DNA of 41,959 nt from Gammaproteobacteria bacterium. GTDB lineage: Bacteria; Pseudomonadota; Gammaproteobacteria; UBA1113. This document shows positions 9,210-18,548 of this stretch, piece by piece. Location of the stretch: assembly GCA_021773295.1 (NCBI GenBank), contig JAJFKI010000078.1, forward strand, positions 1 through 41,959, in the 5' to 3' direction. The notes below the pieces were generated by a model. It saw nothing but the letters and a program-made list of their open reading frames with translations. It ran no database searches and had not been told where the DNA came from. The position numbers were made by a program, and so were the translations under genes. Position 1 is the first letter of the stretch. Every line of letters begins with the position of its first letter.

Positions 9210-12002
9210 ATGAAAAATAAACGCTTATTGACGCTCTTTGCTGCGTTATTCTTATTAGTAACTAGCCAAGTTGCCACGGCAAAATTAAACAGTATTGCCC
9301 TTTATTATGGCGATCATATTCCCACTGCAGAATTACATGCCTTTGATGTGGCTGTGGTTGAGCCTGATCATGACTTTGATCCACGAAAATTTAACCGTCC
9401 TCGCAGCCAAGCTTTTGCCTATATAAGCATTGGGGAAGTAGAGTCAACACGGGACTTTTTTAAAAAAATCCCGAAAAAATGGTTTATCAGTTACAACCCC
9501 GTGTGGAAAGCAGATGTACCTGATCAAAGTAACCCTAAATGGCGACAATTTTATATCGACAATGTAATAACACCACTGTGGGAAAAAGGTTATCGCGGAT
9601 TTTTGTTAGATACCATGGATAGCTACCATTTAGTCGATAAGAAAAAACGTAAGGCACAATATCAAGGCTTGCTTACATTACTGAAAGCCATTAAAGAAAA
9701 ATATCCTGAGGCAAAATTAATTTTTAATCGCGGTTTTGAGTTTTTACCAGAAATACATCAACTGGTGTATGCTGTCGCGGCAGAATCTCTTTATGGACGT
9801 TGGAATCAAAGCAAGGTCCGCTATGAGCATGTCAGTGAAAAAGATAGACACTACCTGCTAGAACAATTTAAAAAAGTAAAACAGTTTGGCTTACCTGCCA
9901 TTTCTATTGATTACGTTGCACCTAATAAACGCAGCGAAGCCCGCAAAATTGCCAAGAAAATATCGCAACATGGCATTATTCCTTATGTCACTGACGGCCA
10001 CTTAACCATGCTAGGCGTCAGTACAGTTGAAGTCGTGCCAAGGCAAATTTTTGTGATTTATAATGGTAAAGAATCCCCTGAAGGCTTATCGCAAAACCCG
10101 GCCTTTACTAATAGTGCAATGCCTTTAGAGTACATGGGTTATCAACCAAAATATTTTGATATCAATACACCCTTACCAAACATGACGCTAAATGGCCGCT
10201 TTGCTGGGATTATTGTTTGGATGTATAACACCGATGAAGAGGATAAAAATAAATTAAGCCAATGGTTGCGAAAAAAAATAAAAATGGGCAATCGCGTTGC
10301 CTTTATTCAAGGCTTTGGTTTTCCAATGACGGAGCAAAATTTAAAACCCTTTAATATCAATGTCAGCTTAGGTGCAGGTACTTTGTCAAAATTAAAAATC
10401 ACGCATAAAGATAAATCCATTGGTTATGAAATACAGCCCGTCGCATCTGGTTTTAGCACGCCACTGCTCACAGCTGAACATGCAAAAGTATTGCTCCGAG
10501 TTAAAAATGATGCTGATGAAAGTAGTGACATGATTGCTTACACTAACTGGGGTGGTTATGCACTCAATCCTTACGTAATTTTAGACTTACCAAACAATAT
10601 ATCAAAGTGGATTATCAATCCTTTTAAATTTTTCACCCATACCTTAAGACTAAAAACGATGCCCATTCTTGATACCACGACTCTCAATGGTCGCAGAATT
10701 ATGATAAGCCACATCGATGGTGATGGTTTCCCCAGTAAGTCAGAGTGGTTACCGCAACGCTACTCGGGCGAAGTCATTGAACAAGACATTATTAATCATT
10801 ATAAAATTCCCATTACCGTTTCAATTATTGAGGGTGAACTAAAGAACAAAAGCATACCTGCAAAGGTAACCGAAGAATTAGAAACTATTGCACGCCAAAT
10901 CTTTGCCCAGCCCTGGGTGGAAATAGCCAGCCATAGTTTTTCTCACCCTTTTCATTGGCAGCACTTAGAGTTAATAGAAAAAGGTGAAACGCCAACCACT
11001 CAAACAACTTATGATAATTTGCATTTAAAAATTCCCGGTTATACTTTCAGTTTGAAAAAAGAAATCACTGGCAGCGTCGACTATATTAATAAAGACTTAG
11101 CGCCTCAAGGTAAACGCTGTAAAGTATTTTTGTGGTCTGGCAATACCAACCCTAGTGCCAATGCCGTGCGCATGACGTACCAAGATGGCTTACAAAATAT
11201 GAATGGTGGAGACACTACCATCATTAACGACAATATTTCCATCACACGCATTGGGCCTCTAGGCATTAATAAAGGCGGTTACTATCAAGTCTATGCGCCC
11301 GTTGCTAATGAAAACTTGTATACAAATTTATGGACATCCAATTTTTATGGCTTTGCGCGAGTGATTGAAACCTTTAAATTAACCAACAAGCCGCGACGCT
11401 TCAAACCCATCGATGTCTATTATCACTTTTATTCAGGGTCTAAATTGGCCGCAACCAATGCGCTAAAAAAAGTCTATGATTGGTCATTAAAACAGTCTCT
11501 TAATCATTTGTTTGTGTCAGAATTTACACACATTGTTTTGGATTTTGAACAAACAGTGCTGACTAAAAAAGGGGATGCTTGGCAAATTACAACCAATGGT
11601 CATTTGCGAGAGTTGCGCATTCCTCGCTCAATGGGATACCCAAATCTTGAAAAAAGTGATAATGTCATCGGCTATGGCCCGGGAATTAATGGCTATTATC
11701 TCCATTTAGGGCCTGAGAATCGCAGTACAATCTATTTTTCGAAGAAAAAATCAAATCTTCCATATATAAAGAATACAAATGGCCAACTTCTTGCATTTCA
11801 ACGGGATGGTAAGAATATTAGCTTTGAACTGAAAGGTCACATGCCTATAGTCTTTACTTTGGCCAATATGAAGCAGTGCAAATTGGAGCCATTGCCAGAG
11901 GGAGCCAAAATTACAAGAAAAGGCAATCATGTGACCTACGTTTTGAAAACGAAGGATAGCCATGCACTCAGCACATCATGCATCGAGTCAAAAACAACAT
12001 AG
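9210..12002 (+). CDS. pelA: PelA, periplasmic Pel polysaccharide deacetylase/hydrolase
   Basis: 930 residues, near the length of Pseudomonas PelA. The ATG at 9201 directly abuts AAAGGAG (9194-9200), so the ATG at 9210, nine bases from that ribosome site, is preferred. A signal peptide follows (MKNKRLL, hydrophobic core, then TSQVATA before KLNS). Residues about 25-270 are the GH114-like barrel that hydrolyses Pel, with YYGDHIP, YISIGEVE and GFLLDTMDSY. A middle domain is followed by a polysaccharide deacetylase: HIDGDG with Asp503 and Asp505, and HSFSH with His575 and His579, the metal and catalytic pattern expected. In Pel systems PelA partly deacetylates the GalNAc-rich polymer in the periplasm. 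It is the first gene of the operon and overlaps the next by 41 bases. Confidence 0.95.
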   Translation: MKNKRLLTLFAALFLLVTSQVATAKLNSIALYYGDHIPTAELHAFDVAVVEPDHDFDPRKFNRPRSQAFAYISIGEVESTRDFFKKIPKKWFISYNPVWKADVPDQSNPKWRQFYIDNVITPLWEKGYRGFLLDTMDSYHLVDKKKRKAQYQGLLTLLKAIKEKYPEAKLIFNRGFEFLPEIHQLVYAVAAESLYGRWNQSKVRYEHVSEKDRHYLLEQFKKVKQFGLPAISIDYVAPNKRSEARKIAKKISQHGIIPYVTDGHLTMLGVSTVEVVPRQIFVIYNGKESPEGLSQNPAFTNSAMPLEYMGYQPKYFDINTPLPNMTLNGRFAGIIVWMYNTDEEDKNKLSQWLRKKIKMGNRVAFIQGFGFPMTEQNLKPFNINVSLGAGTLSKLKITHKDKSIGYEIQPVASGFSTPLLTAEHAKVLLRVKNDADESSDMIAYTNWGGYALNPYVILDLPNNISKWIINPFKFFTHTLRLKTMPILDTTTLNGRRIMISHIDGDGFPSKSEWLPQRYSGEVIEQDIINHYKIPITVSIIEGELKNKSIPAKVTEELETIARQIFAQPWVEIASHSFSHPFHWQHLELIEKGETPTTQTTYDNLHLKIPGYTFSLKKEITGSVDYINKDLAPQGKRCKVFLWSGNTNPSANAVRMTYQDGLQNMNGGDTTIINDNISITRIGPLGINKGGYYQVYAPVANENLYTNLWTSNFYGFARVIETFKLTNKPRRFKPIDVYYHFYSGSKLAATNALKKVYDWSLKQSLNHLFVSEFTHIVLDFEQTVLTKKGDAWQITTNGHLRELRIPRSMGYPNLEKSDNVIGYGPGINGYYLHLGPENRSTIYFSKKKSNLPYIKNTNGQLLAFQRDGKNISFELKGHMPIVFTLANMKQCKLEPLPEGAKITRKGNHVTYVLKTKDSHALSTSCIESKTT

Positions 12003-12861
12003 GCGACACTTTTCATCCATCTGGAGCATTGGAGGCTTCTGCGCAATCGTACTGCTAGTACTTTATATTTTTTATCCCGGCGACGACATGATTACGCTGC
12101 TGAAAAATATTCGTGAAGCCGATCCCGTTACTGAAAAATATCTTTCGAATTTGATTCGTACCTACCCTAATAATTTAGAATTCAGAATACTGCTGGCACA
12201 GCAAGAATTAGCGCTAGGACAAATTAATCAGTTAAAGAAAACCCTTTACTCTTTGCCTGATAACTTGCCGAGTCACATCGCCTTAGAAAAGCGTTGGTTA
12301 GAATATGAAATTCTTCGGCTAAAAACCTACGAATATAAACCCGATACGCCTGAACGATTAGCAGGTGAAAAAGCAATGATCAAGGAAGTCAATTATTTTC
12401 TGGATAAACCATTGACCTTGCATGAGTTAAAAACGCTAGCAACCGATTCAGAAGCACTCGGCTTATCTGATCTAGCCGTTAAGTACGACAATATCATTGA
12501 AACTCGCCACCCTAATCAATCAGAGCAATGGTATGTTAGTGCGAGTAGGCGTGCGATTATGGTTAGTAATTATTACTCCAGCGCAAAAAATTACTTTAAT
12601 GCTGCTAACCATGCACGTGAAATTGCACAAAAACGATCTTATTTCCTAGAAGGAGTAAAAGCATTAGAAGCAAGTGGTGACGCTAAAGTCGCCTTAAAAA
12701 TCGCCGATGAAAATATAGGGGGATTGTACTTTGACATACCCTCATTAGAATCCATGGCACAACTGGCACTGCGCGCTAATGAAACAGCAATAGCAGATAG
12801 GTATATTACTCGCGCAATGCATCTGTATAAACAACAGCATGATGAGGCTAATGAAAATTAA
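11962..12861 (+). CDS. pelB: PelB N-terminal part as a separate membrane-anchored TPR protein
   Basis: 299 residues. A short basic cytoplasmic start (HHASSQKQHRRH) is followed by one membrane helix near residues 20-38, then helical repeats of TPR type, for example TYPNNLEFRILLAQQELALGQ near 56-76. It matches in position and layout the inner-membrane anchor and first TPRs of Pseudomonas PelB, which there is one protein of about 1,190 residues. The gene starts inside pelA, with GAAGGA five bases before the ATG, and its end overlaps the start of the next gene by 23 bases in another frame. The job inferred for PelB's TPR region is to hold PelA and guide the polymer to the outer membrane. Confidence 0.82.
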   Translation: MHSAHHASSQKQHRRHFSSIWSIGGFCAIVLLVLYIFYPGDDMITLLKNIREADPVTEKYLSNLIRTYPNNLEFRILLAQQELALGQINQLKKTLYSLPDNLPSHIALEKRWLEYEILRLKTYEYKPDTPERLAGEKAMIKEVNYFLDKPLTLHELKTLATDSEALGLSDLAVKYDNIIETRHPNQSEQWYVSASRRAIMVSNYYSSAKNYFNAANHAREIAQKRSYFLEGVKALEASGDAKVALKIADENIGGLYFDIPSLESMAQLALRANETAIADRYITRAMHLYKQQHDEANEN

Positions 12862-15697
12862 GTTTTACAAAACAATCGTCATAGTACTCTTGGCATGCTT
12901 AACATGGCCAACGATGGTTAACGCCAAAGAAAAACCAATCACCGCACAAACGTATAACCAAGAAAAACTGTTTTTAGAAACGCCTTACAATAAACGACTG
13001 TTTGATTTGTCGTATAAAATATATCTCGCCAACGGCAATACTTTGTCAGCATTTAATATCGCTTACTCTGCTGTCAGACAATTACCCACAAACATTGTGT
13101 GGCGAGAGCGGTTAGCTAAAGTTGGTGTATGGGCTGGCAAGCATGAAGTTGTTTACCAACAATTGCTTTATTTGCTACAAGTTAAGCCGAGTGATGAACT
13201 TTACAAGAAATTAACTACTTCTCTTAAAACTAGCAAAGATGCAAATATTTATGTAAAACGATTACAAAACACGCTAAAAAGAAATCCTAATAACCCCACT
13301 GCCTGGCAAGCATTAATTGCAATGCATGAGCAAATAGGCCAACCTAAACTTACCCTGAAAACCTTACAGCACGCTCAACCTTATGTGGACCCAAAACTTT
13401 ATTATAGTACTAGCGCCGAAGTTTATTTTAATCTTGGGGAATTATCGGCAGTCAAAAAAGCATTACAGTCTTTAGAGCACCATGGCGGACTAACTCCTAA
13501 ACAATTAACCATGCTAATGAGTATTTACCAAAATCAGGGGCAAATTAAACAAGCGTATCAACACTTACTAAAAAACAAAAAAACACTTAAGACAGATGAT
13601 GCCACCTATTGGCAAAACTTAGCAAGCTTTGCCTGGTTATTACAACACAAAGATATGGCACGAAATGCTTATTTAAAAGTCATTCGTTTAAACAAAGCCA
13701 CAAGCGATGATTATTCTCGTGCCATCACGCTCACGCAAGACAGTCATCCTGACCAAGCATTTAAGCTTGCAAAACAATCATGGCAAAAATATCCTAATTC
13801 CACTAGCGCCTTAGCTGTTATAAGTACCGCTAGTACACTCAAGCAATGGCATTATTTGCAAGGTTTTTTTAAACACATCCCTACGCCTGTTAAGAAACAA
13901 TTACATGCGAATTTATCCTATTGGACATCTCAAGGTAATATGTGGTTTGAGCTAGGAAACCGACACAAAGCTGAATATTTTTACCAAAGGGCCTTTAATC
14001 AGTTTCCTGATAATATCAACTTAAAAGTTGATTATTTATGGCTGCTCGTTAATATGAAAGATAAAGTGCGAACCGCCAAGCAATTGCAAGGCACCGCCTC
14101 TATCCTCAAACAAACACCTGCATTATGGGCACCTACTGCTGCTGGTTTATTATTATTAGGTAACTACAGCCAAGCGCTGACAATTTTCCAATGGCAATTA
14201 AACACTAAATTTGACGACTATCGTTGGTTAATTGATTTAGCAGATACCTTAGATGCTCTCGGCATGAAAAACCAGGCGCATCTCGTTAAATTGCAAGCCT
14301 GGCATTATTTACAAAAAGATTTGCGACAACATCAACATCCACTAGACAATGAAATGTTATACGCTTATCTGGTATTGGCACCCTATGGTGGCCATATTGA
14401 TAGTATTATGACTGATTTTAAATATTTATTAGCGCAAGCACCGAATCAGCGCGTGTATGATAAGGCATTGAATTACGCCATTGAACAACAATACTTTGAA
14501 CTCGCAGATTATTTAGCAAATAGTTACAAAAATAGTAAATTACATGTGCCGCCCAATATTAAAATTGCTCTGGCCATTCATAATTATGATACTGATGAAA
14601 TGGCTAGTGTGATTAATCAACACGACGATGTACTTGCTGATACCGAGAAATTTGGTGCCCTGGAATTAATGGGAGAAAAATCTCGTGCCGCCAGTATGGC
14701 TTATCATGCCCTAGAGAAAAATCCTCGCGACTCTGCACTTTATGATGATGCTGCAGATAATATGCTACAACAAGCAAACCACTGGTTGTTTGTCCCGGAG
14801 TATACGCAGCACGGCTCACTAGAAGGTCCGAAAACTATCATGAAACTCCACCAGCACCTTACGCCTAGATGGATTATCATGCCGTTTGTAAACAGGTGGC
14901 GTTATCGCACGACGGATACAGCCATTTTTTCTAATCCGCCTAAGAAAGATACTGAAGGTGGCTTTGGGTTAAGGTATTTAACCTCTCGGGGTTACTATGA
15001 AATGAACGTCAGTGATCGTGATTCTTTGACAAATTTCACCACAGGTAATTTCAAAACAAATTATCAATTTACACAACGTCTAAACTCAATGTTTCTCATT
15101 GGTTACAATCAACGTGCCGATGAAACCAACGGTTTGCGTATCGCTGGTATGAAAGACACCATTGAGGGTAAATTGGAGTATCAACTCAGTGCCAGAGATA
15201 TCCTAGAAGGCCATATCAAACATAAACGCTTTTTTGATCAAACTCGGGTTTATTTAGGGCAAGGGCAAGATTATTGGGGCTCTGTGACTCATCGATTTTT
15301 CTTGGCCTATCCCGATCCTAGTATTACTGGCTTTATGGCGGTACATCGCTATCATGCACAAGGTATTCCTTCAAACAAGCTATTGAGCATCTTTCCTGGT
15401 GGCACCGTCCCTGCTCCGGATTTATTAATGCCTATTGATTTTGTTCAGTATGGTCTTTTTGGACAAGTTGGTAGTGCTTATATTGAAAACTATACCCGAA
15501 GTCTAAAACCCTTTGCTGAAGGCAGTATCTTTTTTGATACTAATACTGGAGTAGGTTATTTTGCTAATATTGGCTTTGGCTCTAGTATTTTTGGTCGAGA
15601 CCATTTAGCATTACAATTAACCTATAGCAAGAATACTAAAGGAACGGAACAAGAAGATAAACGCGTTGGTTTGCGGTATAAATATTTTTATAGTTAG
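12839..15697 (+). CDS. pelB: PelB C-terminal part: exported TPR plus outer-membrane beta-barrel
   Basis: 952 residues. A clear Sec signal peptide (KIKFYKT, then IVIVLLACLTWP, ending VNA before KEKP) opens the protein; the ATG at 12851 would also keep it. Residues about 45-640 are tandem TPR-like helical repeats (YFNLGELSAVKKAL, FELGNRHKAEYFYQRAF and others). From about 660 the sequence switches to alternating aromatic and polar strands typical of a porin, ending GLRYKYFYS. In Pel systems this barrel is the export channel. Having its own signal peptide argues that the split from the preceding gene is real and not a sequencing frameshift. Together the two parts make about 1,250 residues, similar to intact PelB. 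Confidence 0.88.
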   Translation: MMRLMKIKFYKTIVIVLLACLTWPTMVNAKEKPITAQTYNQEKLFLETPYNKRLFDLSYKIYLANGNTLSAFNIAYSAVRQLPTNIVWRERLAKVGVWAGKHEVVYQQLLYLLQVKPSDELYKKLTTSLKTSKDANIYVKRLQNTLKRNPNNPTAWQALIAMHEQIGQPKLTLKTLQHAQPYVDPKLYYSTSAEVYFNLGELSAVKKALQSLEHHGGLTPKQLTMLMSIYQNQGQIKQAYQHLLKNKKTLKTDDATYWQNLASFAWLLQHKDMARNAYLKVIRLNKATSDDYSRAITLTQDSHPDQAFKLAKQSWQKYPNSTSALAVISTASTLKQWHYLQGFFKHIPTPVKKQLHANLSYWTSQGNMWFELGNRHKAEYFYQRAFNQFPDNINLKVDYLWLLVNMKDKVRTAKQLQGTASILKQTPALWAPTAAGLLLLGNYSQALTIFQWQLNTKFDDYRWLIDLADTLDALGMKNQAHLVKLQAWHYLQKDLRQHQHPLDNEMLYAYLVLAPYGGHIDSIMTDFKYLLAQAPNQRVYDKALNYAIEQQYFELADYLANSYKNSKLHVPPNIKIALAIHNYDTDEMASVINQHDDVLADTEKFGALELMGEKSRAASMAYHALEKNPRDSALYDDAADNMLQQANHWLFVPEYTQHGSLEGPKTIMKLHQHLTPRWIIMPFVNRWRYRTTDTAIFSNPPKKDTEGGFGLRYLTSRGYYEMNVSDRDSLTNFTTGNFKTNYQFTQRLNSMFLIGYNQRADETNGLRIAGMKDTIEGKLEYQLSARDILEGHIKHKRFFDQTRVYLGQGQDYWGSVTHRFFLAYPDPSITGFMAVHRYHAQGIPSNKLLSIFPGGTVPAPDLLMPIDFVQYGLFGQVGSAYIENYTRSLKPFAEGSIFFDTNTGVGYFANIGFGSSIFGRDHLALQLTYSKNTKGTEQEDKRVGLRYKYFYS

Positions 15698-15708
15698 AGG
15701 GAACAACT

Positions 15709-16245
15709 ATGCATAAGATCATTGGCTCATTAAGTTTGTGTTTAATTCTCATTCTTACAGGGTGTAGTAAAACAACAATCACCCGCTCCGGCGCTCCCTA
15801 TATCAATGCCAAGAGCAATGTACTAGTGGCACCCTTTGCTAATTTAACGGAAACTCCTGATGCTGGCACCCGCGCTAAAATGATTGTTGCTAATTTACTG
15901 CATATGAAAGGCTTTCAATCTGTTCATGTCTATCAATTAAAGCCAAAGCAAAAGCCTTTATTGCAAGTCGCTGAAAAACCATTAAGTAAAAATAAAGCTA
16001 TCAGTTATGCCATGAGTCATCATGCTAATTATATTGTCACTGGCAGTGTGACTGAGTGGCGCTATAAAGTCGGCTTAGATGGGGAGCCATCCGTTGGGAT
16101 CACCATGCAACTCATCAAAGTCCCTACCGGTGAAGTCTTATGGAGCGCGGTGGGGAGTAAAATTGGTTCAAGCAGAGCAGGCCTTGGGCAAGCAGGCCAA
16201 GACTTGTTAACAAAAATGGTAAAAGGAATGCCAAAACTTGTTTAA
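15709..16245 (+). CDS. pelC: PelC, outer-membrane lipoprotein of the Pel exporter
   Basis: 178 residues, close to Pseudomonas PelC (about 172). A lipoprotein signal peptide ends in the lipobox LTGC with Cys19. The mature part has the fold seen in small periplasmic lipoproteins related to TolB-like domains (NVLVAPFANLTETPDAG, ANYIVTGSVTEWRYKVG). PelC forms a ring at the periplasmic face of the outer membrane that funnels Pel to PelB. It lies 11 bases after the PelB barrel gene, with a ribosome site (AGAGGGAAC), and overlaps pelD by eight bases. Confidence 0.92.
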   Translation: MHKIIGSLSLCLILILTGCSKTTITRSGAPYINAKSNVLVAPFANLTETPDAGTRAKMIVANLLHMKGFQSVHVYQLKPKQKPLLQVAEKPLSKNKAISYAMSHHANYIVTGSVTEWRYKVGLDGEPSVGITMQLIKVPTGEVLWSAVGSKIGSSRAGLGQAGQDLLTKMVKGMPKLV

Positions 16246-17575
16246 TGTTAAAGCGAAAGTTCGTGCAGGGATCAAGTTTAGGCGAGAGTTTGCCTATTGG
16301 TCTATCGTCGAATCAATTATATTGACACTGGTTGTCATTATCATTGCAGAAATTGCGCATCCTCGCGATCCTTTTTTCATTCAAACGCCCTTCCCGTGGA
16401 TATGGTTTGCACCAGTGATGATGGCATTAGCTTATGGATTTGTGCCAGGATTAATCTCTGTCATTGTGATTGCACTCTTCTTTGATTTGCAATCTGCCGA
16501 AACAGGTCTTAGTACAACGGGTGAACGCCTTTACTTATTAGGGGGCTTTTTAATTACTATCTTATGCGCAGAATTTCACACCTTATGGCGTAAGCGCATT
16601 CGCCGAGCTCAACAATACAGTGAATATGCTAACGATAATTTAGAAAGTTTATCAAAAGCATACTATGCTACCGTTATTTCTCACGATAAACTTGAGCGAT
16701 ATCTCATCAATAAACCAGCCACCTTACGTGGTGCTTTTCATGAATTAAAGGTGTTACTCGATTCGGAAGACCGAAAAATCACCCCTAAACTTGCAGAGAA
16801 TTTTCTAAGTTTACTCGCGTACTATTGCTCAGTCGAAGTGGCTAGCTTTTATCCTGCAAAAGGTAGAAAAGTTCAAACTCAAGCCATCGCAACCCTTGGC
16901 AAAACATCGCCCTTAAACTTTAAAGATCCTCTAATAAAGCAAGCTTGCGAGGAAGAAGAAATCTTGTATTTTGACATCCACACGCTCGCAGAAGAAACTC
17001 AGTCTCAATATTTATTGGCTGTGCCAATGAAAAATAGCGAAGGACAATGGCTAGGCTTAATTGTCGTGGAATCAATACCGTTTGTGGCTTACACCTATGA
17101 AACGTTTCAAATCATGGCAATACTCGTAGGCTATTTTGCCAATACTGTCACACAAACGCAACGTTCATACCCAATGCAGCAAAAATTTCCTGATATGCCG
17201 GATAAATTTGCCTATGAATTTGATAAGTTAAAACAGATTCAGCTGAGTGTAAACATTGACGCAACACTCATGGCAATCTATTTCTTACCTCAGGCAAGAC
17301 GCGAAATGTTAATTGATGAGTATATGTTAATTAAGCGTGGTACTGATTACACATGGCAAGTGACCAAGGATAACACCATTATTGTCTTTATGTTAATGCC
17401 CTTTACACCAAGACTGGGGCTACAGGGTTATATAGCACGACTCGATAGCTGGTTTTCTGAAAAACATGGCATTGCGTTTGGTCGCGATACCGTTAAATAT
17501 AATTACCATCATTTATCCGAAAATAAACCTGAAGCATTATTGTTACAATTAATGGATGCTTGTTATGAATCTTAG
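16238..17575 (+). CDS. pelD: PelD, inner-membrane c-di-GMP receptor (GAF plus degenerate GGDEF)
   Basis: 445 residues from a TTG start; no in-frame ATG or GTG lies near, and an AAAGGA sits 11 bases upstream. About four membrane helices fill residues 24-115 (SIILTLVVIIIAEIA, WIWFAPVMMALAYGF, ISVIVIALFF, LLGGFLITILCAEF). A coiled region, a GAF domain (about 165-310) and a degenerate GGDEF domain without the active motif follow. Arg367-Gly-Thr-Asp370 fits the RxxD inhibitory site, and an arginine at 401 lies where Pseudomonas PelD has a third c-di-GMP ligand. PelD binding to c-di-GMP switches on Pel synthesis, so that control appears kept here. The gene is translationally coupled to both neighbours by overlaps. 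Confidence 0.94.
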   Translation: MFNVKAKVRAGIKFRREFAYWSIVESIILTLVVIIIAEIAHPRDPFFIQTPFPWIWFAPVMMALAYGFVPGLISVIVIALFFDLQSAETGLSTTGERLYLLGGFLITILCAEFHTLWRKRIRRAQQYSEYANDNLESLSKAYYATVISHDKLERYLINKPATLRGAFHELKVLLDSEDRKITPKLAENFLSLLAYYCSVEVASFYPAKGRKVQTQAIATLGKTSPLNFKDPLIKQACEEEEILYFDIHTLAEETQSQYLLAVPMKNSEGQWLGLIVVESIPFVAYTYETFQIMAILVGYFANTVTQTQRSYPMQQKFPDMPDKFAYEFDKLKQIQLSVNIDATLMAIYFLPQARREMLIDEYMLIKRGTDYTWQVTKDNTIIVFMLMPFTPRLGLQGYIARLDSWFSEKHGIAFGRDTVKYNYHHLSENKPEALLLQLMDACYES

Positions 17576-18548
17576 TTTCAGCATCAATGGCTGGCATAAA
17601 ATTTGGCAATATTACGCGATTCAAACGACGGATACTACGTTGATTAATCTTTTGATTTTATCTGCCTGTATTAGCTTTATTATCGCTATCTTCTTTTTCC
17701 TGATAATGCCGCAGGCTCATCGCCAAAATAAGTGGTTTTATATTGTTTTAATCACTTCCAGTGGTACCTTCATCCCAATCATTGGCGCTTTTTTTATGAG
17801 CCTGACCTTATATCTCACCATGGTGTTTGGGAAAGAACAGGCTGCTGTTGCCATAAAACAAGTTGAAGCTCCTAGCTTTTCTGTCGAAGAAGATTTTAAC
17901 ATAGATACCTTTGGTGAAGGCAGTGCGAGAACTCGAATGAAGCAAAAACATTTATCCAATGAAGCTCGCACACAGTCATTAGTGGTGTTAGGAAGATTAA
18001 ACAATAGTGAAGCTAACAAAGTCATACAGGAAAGCATGAATGATAATGATGATCAAATACGGCTACTCGCTTTTGCTTTGTTAGATAATAAAGAGCGTAA
18101 AATTTATGAAAAAATTCATTCGCTTGAAGATGATTTACAGCTTGATCTTGACGAAATCACCAGAGCAGAAATCCACAGTCAACTCGCTTTTAATTATTGG
18201 GAAATAATCTATTTAAATTTAGCCAGTGGCGAGCTGTATCAAATCGCATTAAATAAAGCACAAAACTTTGCCGAAAATGCTGTTAAAACCTTACCCAAAC
18301 ATGCTAATTTATGGGTCTTATTAGGACGCATTTATTTAACTCAAAAAAAGCATGATAAAGCCTTAGCTACCTTCCAACACTTACAAAAATCTGGTCAGCC
18401 TCATAATACTTATGCTCCGTATTTGGCAGAACTCTATTTTATTAATCGACACTTTAACAAGGTGCTTGAAACCTTATCGCAGAAAACCACATTAAAATAT
18501 ATTCCTATAGTCGCTCCAATTATTGAATACTGGTGCCCTCATGAATAG
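17565..18548 (+). CDS. pelE: PelE, inner-membrane protein with TPRs, part of the Pel synthase
   Basis: 327 residues from the ATG at 17565; an ATG at 17556 is equally possible, and both lie inside the end of pelD. Two membrane helices are visible near residues 25-50 (LLILSACISFIIAIFFFLI) and 60-85 (FYIVLITSSGTFIPIIGAFF). The cytoplasmic remainder has helical repeats, with a TPR-like stretch near the C-terminus (HANLWVLLGRIYLTQKKHDKAL). PelE connects PelD, PelF and PelG in the inner-membrane synthase. Identity rests on this architecture and on its place between pelD and pelF. It overlaps pelF by eight bases. Confidence 0.88.
   Translation: MNLSFSINGWHKIWQYYAIQTTDTTLINLLILSACISFIIAIFFFLIMPQAHRQNKWFYIVLITSSGTFIPIIGAFFMSLTLYLTMVFGKEQAAVAIKQVEAPSFSVEEDFNIDTFGEGSARTRMKQKHLSNEARTQSLVVLGRLNNSEANKVIQESMNDNDDQIRLLAFALLDNKERKIYEKIHSLEDDLQLDLDEITRAEIHSQLAFNYWEIIYLNLASGELYQIALNKAQNFAENAVKTLPKHANLWVLLGRIYLTQKKHDKALATFQHLQKSGQPHNTYAPYLAELYFINRHFNKVLETLSQKTTLKYIPIVAPIIEYWCPHE

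Noticed and set aside
12839..12861. Sequencing frameshift in pelB
   Set aside because: The downstream frame begins with its own Met codons and a full Sec signal peptide, which would not be expected in the middle of an intact PelB. A small doubt remains until reads are checked.
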